The notes beneath the pieces were generated by a model. It was given only the letters and a program-made list of their open reading frames with translations, made no database searches and was not told where the DNA came from. A stretch of 64,000 bases of DNA from assembly GCA_907165065.1 (NCBI GenBank), contig OU015528.1, forward strand, positions 44,321,515 through 44,385,514. The letters run 5' to 3'. The translations under genes were made by a program, and so were the position numbers. This document shows, one piece after another, positions 24,801 through 39,800 of this stretch (position 1 is its first letter; every line of letters starts with the position of its first letter). This DNA is from Caprimulgus europaeus (Eukaryota > Chordata > Aves > Caprimulgiformes > Caprimulgidae).

Positions 24801-27800
24801 GTACCGCTTAGAGCTTCTGTTTAATTGTAGCCATCTTTGTTAAGACCAGTTGCAGACTGCAGTGGGTAGAGGGTCTCATCTTGTTGAACTGGAGAGGGAT
24901 TAGTAATATTACAGTTCAGAGCCATGGGGATCCCTCAGATATTTATAAAAGCATCCGTAGCTGATCTTTATGTGTAGGTCCCTGGAATGCTTTGTTAGAC
25001 AGAAAAAAATAATTTAAACATTGTGTAAGTAAAGAAGAGCAAAATTATCCTAAATAATGTAGAAACTTTGCCTTTCATTTTGTGTAGCAGCTGCTTGAAA
25101 CAGTCATAATAAGAGAGTAATTTAGAAATTGTGTAAACTGGAAAATATTTCTCAATGGAGGAAGAACTTGCAACCTCCAAAACCTTAATACTTAAATTAC
25201 AAAGAGATACAGCAGGTTTTGAGGATTTCCTGCAACTTAGAATCAGAGTAAAGTGTTGATTCTCCATACCTTTCTGTCTGCTTTTTCTTTAAATAATTTT
25301 AGAAGAGATTTTACTGGAGAGAAGATTTGAAAAAGAGGTAAGAAAGTAGGAATAATGAGAGAGGAAAAAAGGAAGCAGTGTGAGCATGAAACTGTAAAGA
25401 AGGGGACAAAAAGTCAGCTTACAGGGAAGGATTTCTATAAGAAAATTTACAGGACATTGAAGGATCCAGGACAAATTTTTTTCAATTCTTTATCATTGAG
25501 TTTGTGTTAGTTGCTCCCAGGTTCATATGAAAAAAGAGAAAAGAATCTAAGATCATGGGAACAATATCATATCTTGAGCCAAGAAGGGCTGACTGAAAAT
25601 TACATTTTCACTGAAGTGAAAAAAAAGAACTTTCTTTCCAGAGGAAGATTTTGATTTCTGTAGGCAGTTAATCATCTACAAAATATTGTTTTTTCTGGAA
25701 AACAACATATTGTATCAAACAATCTGTTCAAATATGTTGTTCTAGTAGCATGTGGGACTTCCCTAAAAATTTGTTTGGTGGCAGAGCAACTCCACTCACT
25801 CCCTTGGAGATCAATCAGGAATGAATCTTGGCCGGGTTTTTGAAGCCATACCAAGAAAATTATGAACATCAATTTTATTTCACTTGAAAAATAAAGTAAG
25901 ACAATATTGATTAAATAATCAGATACAGAAGTAAAAGACTTGGAATCTGACCCAAACTCCACTATTGACCTGCTGGTTTTAGTTAGGTAAAAGCTAAGTT
26001 TTCATAACTAAGTATTTTGGATATTTCAGACCACTTCTGCAAAGACACGCCATTTAGCTGCAATGGAAAAAGCAACAGAAAATCTAAGTGCCCTTGAATC
26101 AAATCTCCTCAGACTGACAAAACCAGGTGGGTATACTATTAAAACACTTCTTACCTTTTTCTATAGAATTTTCTATGGTTTATTGTAAAACTTATTTAAC
26201 TAAGAATTGCTTTAATCTCACGTGTCTTCCATGATAAATCAGCCAAAATCATAATTTCAGGGATCTTTTTTATACCTGGTAGTCATGCCTATAATGACTT
26301 TTATTCATCTTTTTTATCTTTTCCACCAAAACATTTATTGCTTCATAGAAAAGAATGGTAATTTTTGTACTATTCTGCAAATATATATATTCTCCCAATC
26401 TATGTAAATTGGCTTCTATGTTATTTAGGCTTGCTTTATCTTCCTAAATCAGAAAATGCTGTGGCAAAGACCATTGTCCATTTATAGCATGTCTTATTAT
26501 CCTTCCAGTGCTATTAACAATGACTACTGCAGGAAATTTTAGAGGAGAAAAGGCTTCCTGAAGAAAATTAACAGAAATTGTTCTTTTTGTGAAGGAATTG
26601 CATGTATACTGGCATTTAACTACCTTGTAACTCAGGAATGAATGTATCAACTTTAAAATATCTTAGAGCCTGGATTAAGCACAAGAATTTTCAGGCTAAT
26701 ACTAGCAAAGTTACATGAATTAATGAGTAGGACTTATAAGAGAAATTTTATTAGAACTTAAAGCACAGAGACACTACTGATTTTTTTCCATTATATTTAC
26801 ATGGCGTCTTGTACTCCTTGGAGCCTGCATATAGTCGTAGAATAATTTAGGAAAGCCTTTCCAGAAGGCCTTTATTCCAAACCCCTGCTCAAAACAAGCA
26901 CAATTAGATCAGGTTGCTCTGGGACTTGTCCAGTCAAGTTTTGAATCTCTCTGAAGAAAGAGATGTTGCAATGTTTATGGGCAATCTTCTCCAATAGTTG
27001 ACCACTTTTATAGTTAAAAAGGTTTTCTTTGTATCTATTTGGCATTTTCTAATTTCCAGCTTGTGTCTATTGCCTCTTGTGCTATCAGTGAGGACAGTCT
27101 GTCTCCACATTCTGTATTCCTCCTATTAGGTAGGTGTAGACTCCTCTTAGCCTTCTCTTAAGACTGAATAAACCCAACTCTCTCAGCCTCTTCTTGCTTT
27201 TTCATGCACTCTAGCTTCTTATCATCTTGGTGGCCCTTCACTTGACTTCCAGTATGTCATTGGCTTGTACTACAGTGTCCAAAAACAAACACAATAATCT
27301 AGATGTGGTAGTCCCCTCTGCCAAACAGAGGGAACTATTCACTTCACTTGACCTGCTGGATATGCTTTTTCTAATACAGCCCAGCATGCATCTGGTCTTT
27401 GCTGCAAGGGCACACTGCTGACTCATGTTCTGGTTATCATCCATCATCTCTGTAATAAATAGGAAAAAAAGAATGGTGCAAAAATTCCGTTCATCTGTGC
27501 ACTGATCCTTCATTTTTTGCTGCTGACATTGATGCCTGCATTCCTGCAGATCAAGTTACAGAATGAATGAGTTCTGTAAGTTAATTGAAAATTACGTTGA
27601 TTATTTAATAAAAAGATGTTCCATTCTTACTAATAGAAAGTTAAATTAATGGATTGATCAGTTACAGCAGAACACATTTTCAATAATTGGCAAATACTTG
27701 ATGGCTGAAGTCTGCTCTGTTGCTGAAATACCGTGTTAATCAATAAGTTTCAGGATACAAATTGAAGAGGTGTCTTTTGCTAAGGCCATGCAAAACAAAT

Positions 27801-30800
27801 ACCAAAGCTTACAGCTGTCTTATGAATATGTATAAGTGGTTTTGGACAATGTGCACACCCGTAGGGCATGCTGTTAAAAATATTTTGGAAAAAACTATGT
27901 CGTAGGAAATCCTTAAAAGTTGATCAACGCTTAGCATTCCATTGATGATAGTCTATGAGAAAAATGAAAAAGCTGAATCTGCCTCTTACATAAGAAAATG
28001 AGAAAACCAAAATATTTAATACACAGTACAACTTAAATTCTGAAATATCAAATGTTTTCCCATCTAAACATTTTTGGAAGGTATTATTCTTTCTGGAAAT
28101 GCTAATTTGAAGGAATGTATTATTGAACTTGTGTCCTGATTTTGCAGGAGAGAGTACTAAAAGAGGGTGTGACTTGTCCTAAAAAGAAAATTTTTTAAAA
28201 ATCTACTTGTCCTGCTGGCTGTCCTATTTAATCGAACATTAATTTCATTTAACAGACTTTGACTGCCTTCTACAACTGGAGGGTGTAGCTATTGATCCAC
28301 TACCAGAACTGGTTGTTCCAGAGTGCATTTTTAACCTCGCTTTTTTCAGGGACTAGCTACATTGATCTTTTTCAGCCACAGAACTTGGCCTAAGCAGAAA
28401 GTTTATAGGTCGTGTTTCTTTATCAAGGCAAAATAGCAACTAGTACGTGTAACATGGTTCTGATGCTCATTAGGTGGTAACGCAGCTGTGTGTGACTCTC
28501 AGAAGCTTGAATCCAAGTTATTGTTCTGCTATATATGATATATACTATTTATATATCTATATTGTATGTCATTTACACCTGTATCTAATATATTATTTGT
28601 ATAATAGAAATACCTTTGTATATATATGTTTATATAAATACTTAGATGAAGAAAAAAATTCCTTTGTATTCCTTTACCTACTTCGGCTATCCATATGCCA
28701 AACTTTTATGCAAGCACTAGGCACTAGTAGCATTCTGTGTTCAGTTCATGCTGTATAGCTTTAAATACATTTTTGGAAATGTCCTTATGGCACGTCCTCC
28801 TCCACAGATGATTTGTATGGACCTTTGTTAGACATCTGATGAACTCCAGACATCCTGCTCATTAGTCTAGTAGCTGCAGGTTCATCATTCACATCCATAA
28901 GCTCTTCATTATTTAAGTGGCACAGCTACTTATGTTAGATGAAAAGAGTAAGCTTTTCAATTTCTCTCTGGATGACAGTGAGAGATTTAAAAGCAAACTC
29001 TGTGTTAAAGAAGGATTTTTCTAGTCTTCAGTTATGATTCCAGGTAGAATTTCTGTTGTACACTATCACTGCTTATCATAATGAATTTGATTTGGTCATT
29101 GATGTAGCTCGTGGATCAGAGCTTACAGGACAGGAAGATCCTTTGTTTCTCTACCCTATAATTTCATGTTGGACATCAAACAATGCTTATCGAGAAGGTA
29201 GGATAATTTGTGTCTGTTTTAATTGTAATGGCTTGTTTACTTTAGAAAGTTGATGGTAAAGCTATATACTTCTTGCTTGGAATAAGCTCTTGGAAACTTT
29301 CTCTTCATTTTGTTCTCAAATATACAAAATCAAGTAAAACATAGCTTAAAAAAAGTTCTTAATATAGTCACATTTAGAAGTGTATTAAATATTTGCAAGA
29401 AATTATTTTAGATGTTGATGTTAAGTATATAAAATATTAATATTTTAAATAATATGAATAATGTTTATTTTTAATAACCTTAAAAATTAGCTCATTTTTT
29501 AAAAGTTGTGTCAAGTTTTCAAAGATTCTGTTTGTGTGGAATGTTCTTTTTAAATCGAGATACTCCATTTCCACATTCAATTATGTTACTGAAAGAGGAA
29601 TTAACAAAAATCTGAGTACATTTGTGTTTTTGAAATGTGCTTTAAGATTCTGGTATGTGGCCTTTGCCATTGCCTTATTTTTTTTAATACTGGTGTTCAA
29701 AATAACAATGGAGCCTAGCCTGTAAAATTAGTATAAAATATTTATTTCTTGATGGTAAAAAATTATGATGACAGCCAAACAGTAAAAGCTGTTTGCAAAC
29801 AATTAAAAAGCTGCCTAAAATCTACACAACACAGCTCCACTGCTGCAGTGAGAACTGTGTGGTACTTGTACACTAATGTGACTGTCACTGAGAAGAGCAA
29901 TCTAAGTGAATAGGATACAATTACTTTGTTGATACTTGCTTTATTGTTTTTTCAGGATTTTCAGGCATGTGTGTACAATTAGGCATGTTGAATATTGTTG
30001 TAAAATATTTTTGCACTAGGTACTGCATGATAAAAAAGTAGTTCCAAACCTGTTTTTTCATTCCCTAGAATGTTTGTCATTCTAGGAGTGTAAACAGAGT
30101 GAACTTGTGATTCTGGATGCCTGGTCACAAGAAGATGTCTTTAGCAACTGCTATTGTGTTCCTATCTCATTTTAGTGTCAGTATGCCTTTTCTTCATCTG
30201 CATGCAACGTGACATAAATATGTGCCTTAAGACATACGTAGCTGAATTCAGAAACCTGTTACAGCATAAATACAAAAACTGTGTTAATTATTTGTTACTT
30301 TATTGCAGTGATGAAATTCAGACAGAAATCACGTTTTCTTGAGTTCTTTGTTCAAGTTTTGCACAAAATCCTGAATGAAGAGAATTTTCAATGTGTTCTG
30401 GAATGGGCAGGCAATGTGCAAGTGTACTTGAAAAGGTAGATCTCTATTATAGTAGTAGTGAAAAACTACTGCTTTGGCTCACCAGTGTCACAGTTACAGC
30501 AGAAACTGTAAATTATACCTGGTAGAAGACCCATCTGCAGCCATTTCCATGGCTCCTAGACTGCAGAAATTCCATGAACACAGAGGATTAAATAGCTGCA
30601 GAAAATATTCTATTGTGACCTCCTTATACATGGAGACTTCTCCCTTGGCTGTGTATGTTCAAAATTCTTGTCTGCCATCGGCAATCCCCAGGATTTTCCT
30701 TTTCACAGACACTACTTGGTAATCTGGCCATATTAATATGTGGCAGCGGGATGACTTAGAGAAGTACGTTGGGTTAAATCAAAAGCAAACCCACCAGTAC

Positions 30801-33800
30801 TTACTGTAGTGTCTAAGAAAAATTCTATACTGAAAAGACAAGTGTAACCAATTTGTAGACACTTACCTAAAATTATTCCAAGAAATTTAACTATTTTGTT
30901 AAAAAATGCACACCGGGTATTTCTAAAAATTTAAAGGTGAATAATTAATGAAAGGAGATATATTATAGGGAATGGGAATTGCTGTTACGAATTGGACATG
31001 AAGGAGTTCTTTGAAATTCCAGTCTAGAATTTGGGTAATGAAGCAAACTGTTTTGTTTTATTAGGAGTTAGGAAAGTGAGATAGTTGTTACCTGTAAATT
31101 CAGATTTCTATAATAAACCTTGAAAGTGAGCACTCCCTCTTTTTTAAGGGGAAGAAGGAAAGAAAAGCTGCTGAATTTACAACTCCCAATGAAAAGGAAA
31201 TTGCATGTGCTCTACCTGTTCCTAAAGATAAGCCTTTATGACAGGAATTTCACATGATGGTGATGATTTTAACATTATTTGTTTGTCAGGAGGAACAACC
31301 AACTTCTTGGTATCAATGAAATTTCAACACAAGAAACAAGTTCTCCCACTCTGCCAGAAGGCACAAAAAGATACACTACAGGAGTTATGGAGTTTCAGAA
31401 AGTGAGTTTTGCTTTTAAGGAGTCCTGTGTGTCTTTACTGGGCCGCAGTATCATAAGGACAAAAATAAATTTTAAAAGCTGTCTCATAAAAACCTGAGCT
31501 AGAGACATGCGTAATTACTAAAATTTGGGGATACAAAGTCTAGTCTTCAGCTCAGCTTTGCACTCCTAAAACCAGGAAGAAAAGTTGGCATGGGATGAAA
31601 GACCAACTTGATGTAGTGTGAGGCATTTGAGGTGAGTCAGAGTAATACATTCCAAAATCAATGAAAACTTGCCTTTCGCCAGCTCCCTTTAGAGAAACCA
31701 GTATGTTAATAGGGAGTGCCTTGGGTGCCATCATATTAGGAAAAGGAGATCAGTTTAGGCCTTTTGTACAATATGTTGTACTTAAACTTTTTCATTAATA
31801 TTTGTTCATTATTGACTCCTTGTGCAGATATTCTATGTGCACAATAAAGGGTTTTTGTTCAGAATGCTTTTAAAATACATTTTTGCTTTTATTGGAAGGT
31901 AAAAATAATCTTAATGGGTTTGTATTGTTTAGGAGAAAGTTTTCTCCCTCATAACCCTCTAGTAATGCTGTAATACTGCTAGTATCTGAGATAGATTAGG
32001 GGAAGGGTTTTGTGTCTCAGCTTTTGTATTGCAGTTATAATATTTATAATAATAGGAAAACAACTATAATTATTTTTGAGATAAAAGACACTGGTGTATG
32101 AACAAAAATATCTGAGGACCTGGCTGGCTTCTTAGTGTCAGGCATTTGACATATACCTTCCAGAAAAATTGTAAAGCTTTCTGGAATATTATTTTTTTTC
32201 TTTCCTATTTTGGCAAACAGTTCAAGAATTTATTTTTTGTTCTGTTCCTGCATAAGTCAAACTGCTGTATACCTCAAGTAGTTGATAACATAGGTATAAC
32301 TAAGTATTTCAAGTGTATTTAAGATTTTCATGGAAGATTTTTTTTTTAGAATATAGAGACCTCACCTTTAAAGGAACCAGAGACTTTAACTTTGAAGAAA
32401 CCAAGAAAAGAAGTCTTGAGTCCTGTTCAAAAAAGACAGACTCTTAGACAGTATTTACTGAAACATCAAAATATAATGAAATCTCCAGTAGCACAAAGGT
32501 AAATTAACGTAAGTTATCAGATTCATATAAAGAACCAAAATATTTTGACTGAAATTTAGTTTACAATTATGTGTGTATTTAAAAACTTTTTTTTCTATCA
32601 AAGGGATGAATTTGTGCACCGTTTACTCAGTTTTCTGTTTTAGTTTGGTATAAAATTGGCTTCCACTCAAGAGAACAAAATCTATCCCATTTCTAGTTCA
32701 GATAATAGTTGTTGGGAGATTTTGAGGTCTTTGTATTAATAATCAAAGACTGTATTTCAGTTGTGTTAGCTTGAGCATGTTAATTCATCATGGTGGAAAA
32801 GCTATGTTAATCTGCATACTATAATGCCTCTCAAACTGTTGTAGAGCTTGCCTGTTAGAAATCTAATAAAGAATATTTATTTGTTCCTGATGTTCAGGTA
32901 GATTCAGAGTGATTTTTGTCATCATTTAGCTAGTCTTTTTGGCTTATCTGTTCTGTAGCTTTCAGAAAACTCTTCCTTGATAGAAAGAAGTGAAAATTCA
33001 TTCACCTCATCTTTTGACAGATAATTGTATATATTTGGTTAACTCACTAATAAGAGTACCTTCTGACCTAAAATAATTTGTAGTATTCATTATCTGATGC
33101 TTTAGTGACTTATGCTTCCAGCAATTAGCAAGTAGAAAACTAGAAATGTTTGAATATAAGCAATCACATAACTGGTTCAGGAAGTGTTTTAAAGAAAAAA
33201 CCTTAAAAAAGTTTTCCATAAACTATTTACCAAAAATGTCCATTTTTCCTCCTTGACAGAAAAAAACCCACCTTACCTAACATGATTTTTGTGGCTTTCA
33301 GTGGAAGAAGGGATGTTTAACTTATCCTGGGCTTTTTGCTCTTTCAGCTGCTCTTTTTTATCTTACATAATAATATTGCTGTGTAATATAATCAACATTG
33401 TATATGGTATACCGTTTTGCCCATGTATTAAAGGTGTAAAACAGGCAGAAAAATAATTTAGTTTGATAAAGGGATTAGTTTGCAGTTGATAAAAAAGAAA
33501 AAATGCAATTCGATTTGACTACAACATTATATGTGTCTTCATAGTGAGAAAATGCCAGGTAGTACAGAATTGTTTTATCTGGCAGAGAAACATAAAAAAA
33601 TTCTATGTCTGGAAATTAAAGCCAAGCATCCACATTTGAAATATTTTTTTTCTTCACATTGAGGATGATTAGCTACCAAAACACAACAACAACAAAAAGA
33701 ATGATCCAAATTTACAATATAATAGTAGAACCTCCATTTCCTGAAAAGACTGTGTGAAGCACACTGTATTTATCATAATAATCTGTTTGGATGATTCAGG

Positions 33801-36800
33801 TACAAATAACTTCAAACACAGACCTAAACTTTTTGTAAATACTAAGACAAACATCTTATCGAAGTGGGTAAAATATAAGATAGGAGTTAGAGTGTGTTAA
33901 GTGCACTTAAAGTGGGAAAGCAAAATTGTTTTTTGTGACTGCAACAAAAATCTTTTTGATAGAAATATGTCATTTGCTTCTGGGGTAATACAAGTCTGTG
34001 GACATGCAATGAGATATTTCTGTGTATATTTATAATTATTTTCTTTTCTAGAGCTCCAAAAAACCAGTTTCTTTTTTTACTACTTCATATATTTCGTTTA
34101 GGAAATGGAAGGAAGCGTTGCAAAAAATAGCTCATCGCACCCTAGTAGTACTACTGAAACCAATTGTGAGTAATTACTTAAACCAAAGGAAGTTTCATCA
34201 AATATGTCTTGAAGAGATGCCCTGGAGGTCTCAGATGAATATCTATCTGGCAATTGCACACTACAACTTATTTAAAAAGAAACTGGAAGAGCAATATAAC
34301 ATTGGAATTTGTGGTTCAGAGCATCTGGACAGGTATATTTTACTGCATTATAAATAATTATTATTAGTAAAGATTATTGTGTTATTGCCAATAATGCAAA
34401 CACATTGAATTACAGTATCATCAGTGTTTGTTATATGAAATGTTCAGCTTCCAAAGTGCAAATTAATTTACTATGTAAAAAGTTTTGTTTTCCATCATAT
34501 GGCAGGTGACATGCACATTTTCGGTTGCTCATCTGACTGATCAGGTGAAAGTTTAGAAATATATTATACTGTGCTATTTTTTTGTTTCCTTATAACTTTT
34601 GGATATCATTATTTCTGATCCCTAAAGCTGCTGGAAAGTAATCAAAACTCACTTTTAAGAATCTGAATTTTGTGTGTATATATCAAAGTTATTTTTAATA
34701 TTATATCTGGGGATTTTTTTGTGCTTTCTCATTTTTTTTCCATTCTGCAGTTACAATATTTTGGATCCTGAAATATTCTCATTAAATAATTCTGGCACTG
34801 TAGTGGTGAAAGAAGTCATAGAGAATAACATAAGAACACCAACTCCTCCTCTCCCTGAAAAATCAGAAATGACTGAAAAACAAACTTGTAAGAACTTTTA
34901 ATGGGTGCACAACTTACCTTTTGCTTTCTCTTAATTTCTGTCCTGACCTCCACCATTAGTTCTCCACGTCACTTTTGGAAAAACACTTATGCCAATTTAA
35001 AGAGATGTTTCTGGATTTCAAAAATGTCCTCTGTATTTTCTCTTTTTGGCATACCTAGTATAAAAGAAGTCATACTCAATAACTGTGCATTTATATTAAC
35101 TCTGAGCATTGTTTATTGTATTTAGAAATATGCTATTTTTTATCAAGTGGTTATTCTTTATCCTATACTTTAGAAAGAAGTTTTATAAATTCTAATAAAT
35201 TAGTGATACTAGCTTTTGTTTTGCAGAAGCCATGCTATCTAGACCTATTAAATAGATAATATTCCAGATTATTCTAAATGTGGTTATAATAAAGTGATTG
35301 TTAATTGGTCTGTAGTTTCCTTTAGATTTTCTAACAGGTCAAAAATTTCCTGGGTCATACTGTAAGTCTTTCTTAAAATTATAGACTGAAGTTTGTTATT
35401 ACTTTTCAAATTTGAAGTAGAATAATTTAGATTTCCTTCTCCACTGCTTGCTCCCCAGTGTTTCAATGTGGAAGAGGGTACCTCAAGATCAATTTTTTAT
35501 CTTTTATAATTTTTACTTCAATTCTGTTTTTTTTACATTTGACTGTTCTATTGTCACAGCTATTTTCAATAACATCCTTTGTGTTTTCAATTGGAGGTTA
35601 AAGATTCCTGTTTGTAGGTCATTGTGAAATATAGGACTTTGATTACCTCAGATATGGGTGATAACATACAAGTCAATGCAAAGTAGTCAGCCTAGCCACC
35701 ATAAGTTCAAGAAATCACAAGCCTGGTCTCTTCTGTAGCACTTCAGGGACCACATTATTGCCACAGCTGTAGAGAGTAAAATTCCCTTATCCTTCCATGT
35801 AGAACTTCCTTAGGTAGGAATCAACCAGCCTCTTTGCCTTTTCCAAAGAGACGTGACAAAAAGTAGCAGTTGAATTAACTGGTTCTCTTTGCAACAACTT
35901 ACTTTTAGTTCTACTCTTTTGTCTCAATCCTTACAAGTCACTGAGAACCAAATCACTGAAAATTTCTGAAAACTAATGAAAATCCTGTTTATTACCTCCT
36001 AGCTTTTGCAGCAATTCTAAAAGAAGGACTTCCATGAAGTGTGTAGTTTGCCATAGAGTTCAAATACTCTTTAGCTTTAAATTAGCTTCTGCATGAAACC
36101 TATAGCTCAGCTGTTACTCTGTTCCACTACCATGAAACTTTGTGTTTCCCCTTGGAGGTTATTTGGTATTTAATAAAATAATGAAGCAATTCTACACATA
36201 CCACAGAGTGTGTCACAAATCTTCCCTTCTCCTAAAACTTATCTTCTGTGAGAGTTGTGTTTTGGCTTTGAGGCTTAATATTATTTGGTACACATTATTA
36301 TTTTGCTCAAACCCTTTTTTTATCCCTGTCTCTCCCAACACTTAAGTAAAAGCATCTTATATTTTAAATACCATAACCTTATAAATATGATAACCTTAAC
36401 ATTGGTATTTCCTAACATTTAAGTATTTAGTTTTGACAGGAAAATCCTATCTGGCTGATGATATTTTCTTTTTTTTTTTTTTTTTTTTTTTGAGAACGTT
36501 AACTCATTTTTAACCAGTGAACTTTTTGTCTTCAGGTACAGATAAATCTGAGCACAGCATTAAACCGACTGAAACAGATACTTCTCAAACTCAAACAGCA
36601 AACAATACAGAAATATCTGTCTCTCATTCACCCAAAGAATACAACCAGTTTCTGTCAAATACCATTTTATTGGAGCATTTTACAAGAATCTTTTTGCATT
36701 TAAGAAGAGCAGTGGTAAGATACACTTTCTTATTAAACATTTCATTTATTACTAAGCATTGCATTACAATACTTACCACCTCTACGTTAAAAAACCCACA

Positions 36801-39800
36801 CTTCAAAAATTTAAAAAAAACAGTGGAAAAAAGCAATGATTTCTCACTTCTGCAAAATGTCCAAGTGCAGTGTATGAAATATCAAACCTATCACCTATCA
36901 TATTGTATATTTCTATCAAACATATAATACTTTATATAAAGGTTTTTTATTTCATTTAGTCTTTGTAACTTTCCTTCTCATATTTGTTAAATCTTTCTGA
37001 AAATACTTGCAGACTTACCTTTCCCTTTACAGGCCTTAGCAAATGCCTTAGTAGTATAAACCAAAAGACCAGTGACTGAAAGGAAATGTAGACTGACTGC
37101 TCTTCCCTTAAAGCCTTCTAAAATCAAGTAAAAACACATGTATAGGTGGTGTGAATTAATTTTTCCTATTGTCACACCAAAAGCAACAATTAAATTCAGT
37201 TATAAATTAATGCTTCTATGAAAATTTCCAAATTAAGATTCTATAATGCTTTATATAAATTGAAATATTGAATGATCTGTTATTAAGAATGATCCGTAGA
37301 CTGTAATTTTGAAATGTTACTTATATCTAAGCTTTGTAATAAAAGAATGAAGCTTTTAATTTCTGTATTGCCAAAGTATAATTATATATTGAATTATATG
37401 CATAGGTTCTTGCTCACCGTGGTGGCCACTGGACGTTGCTTCAAAATGCTTGTCGAGAACTTTGGAACTATACTCAAGAAATGCAATTGATTTCTAACCT
37501 TTCACATTGCCATATGGATGCATTTCCCATTACCAGGAATTTTCTTAGGAACACAATCTGGTTGCCATTTTATTTGGCATCAGACATGATCATTGATATG
37601 ATAACTGAGCTACAAGCAAGCAGGTCTCTTAAGGTAAAAAATATTTTTATTAAGACAGTATACTCTTTATTATCACATCTTCAGTAGAGATAATTTTCTT
37701 TGTCTTGCATTATATTCTGATATCTCCAAGTTATTCTCTGTAAAAACTTTTTAGAGGATTACAGTATTTTCTAATCTTTATAATTTGATTTGTCCTAAAA
37801 CCAAATTTGAAAATAAAAGGTAAAATAATGTTTCTTCACTGTAGATTGTGGATCCTGAAGGAGACTTCTGCATTCCCAGTTGTTTAGGAGGTATTATGGA
37901 TGAGAATGGTGGTTCTAATCTCCATCCACAGTCTCCCTTAGATGATGTGAATGTGGTTGACTTGAAATGGATATGTAGTATGATTTTTAAAACAATAGAA
38001 TTATTATATCAAATGAAGAAATGGGAAGCACTGGTACACATAGCTGTACAATTTAACATATTTACACAGTAAGTTACACCAACTTTAATAAAAAATAAAA
38101 AGCAACATTATATAGTTAAATAGACCATTATTTTGCTTAATTTCACTTAATTTCACTTACTTCACTTTTTTTCAGTGAGAGATACACAGAACAAGTGAGT
38201 CCACTGCTGATATATGCTCAGAGGCAGCTGCTGGAAAGGATACAGCAATTCAGTGGCCCAGACAACCATGAATCTCATTTCATAAAATATTTGTCTGATA
38301 ATGCACATAAGGTGAACCATAGATTTATTTTTTGAGCTCTGACCCTCAATGTGAACTAAATATAGAGAAGTACTTTCACTGATTAGATTAATATGGTTTT
38401 CCATAATGTTAACAAATAGTAAATTGTAATAAATTATTGAACATAATTTCTTGCAGTGCATGAAAAGGCTTATATGATATGATTCCAGTAACAGCAGAGG
38501 TCTGGACTTGACAACCCAGAGAACATTTCTTCCATGCATAATGTACCCATTTGGTGTTATGAGCCTAAATCTAATTTCATGTTTGTTCTTGGTGCCGCTC
38601 TTTTAACCGGAAGACATTAATTAAAACTAAATGCAAAGAGATTGCTTTGTTTCTACATTGGAACACTGCTTCTAAAGACCAAAATTAATAAAATTGAGTT
38701 AAGCCAAACACTGACAATACCAATATAAAAATTTGATAACCAACAAAAAGCCCTAAGCTTCTCAGCAAGTTTCTCTCATTAAAAGTCATGGCTCTATATA
38801 GTTAGGAAACTCACATTACCACTTGGAAATTTTTCATGGAATCAGCTATTAGAAATTAGAATTTTTCTGGTTTTTATCCTAAGGTTTATTTCTAAGAAGT
38901 TTTCCTAAAGTCAGTCGCATGGTTGATATTTTTTAATATGTTTCTATTACTAATATAAACACAGGAGTTGAAGGAGGGAGGGGGAGAGTGGGGTTTGGAG
39001 TTCCAAATGGGTATGTTCTGAACATGAACATGGGGTTTGTGAGCCACTGCCTTGTCTAGAGACAGCATACAGCTGCCCAGGACTTGCAGGAACTCGGAAG
39101 GCATTCCTGGCTTGCCAAAGGCAGCTGAGGTGCCCTGTCTTGCCTCTCCATAAGGCTGTTTCCCACTGACTTCTTTCAAGCCCTGTTCAGAACATAAAAA
39201 AGGGCAATGTGGCAAACTACCATATACTGCAGTGTGGAAAAGTAATCATAGTTTTGAAAGACAACTTACAGAATAAAGATTAATATTAGATAAAAGCAAT
39301 AAGAATTGTTCAAAAAAGACAGCATCAGGTTAGAAATTTGGAGTCTATGTCTACATTTCGCAATGCAGTGCCATTCAGAGAGACTAGAACTAGCTCTGAA
39401 TTGGTTCTTTTGCTTCTGAAGTGATGAAGGTACATTAGCAAAATAAAATGTTTGTGCTGGATTAGTTCTTTATAGTAGTCTGGAAGTTTGCTTCTCTCAC
39501 AGGGTTAGACTTCTGTTATTTGCTTAAGAGCTCTTTGGTATAAACCTATGCAGCATTACATTGTGCTTTACAGGCAGTGTGCTCTTTAGGAATACTGACA
39601 GGTTCTCTGCAAGCATGCGTTTATCAGACAAAGAAAGGTAGGATGTTTGCTGAACATCAACAAGTGGCTCATGGTTATGGCAAATACAAAATAAAATGCA
39701 GGTATAATTGATTAATATCTAAACACTTATATGTTATGTCCAATATTCAGGTGGTGTGAATTTTTAACCTCTTACAGACGAGGGTACTATTTATGGGTCA

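Noticed and set aside
28474-28758. Candidate extra exon between exons 14 and 15
   Set aside because: The frame is tyrosine/isoleucine-rich from TA repeats, with no GT donor in the right phase and no CFAP54 character.
38162-38539. 125-codon minus-strand frame
   Set aside because: It is the antisense shadow of CFAP54 exon 24 and its flank.
38892-39215. 107-codon minus-strand frame
   Set aside because: No homology recognised; a moderately GC-rich patch is enough to explain an open frame of this length.
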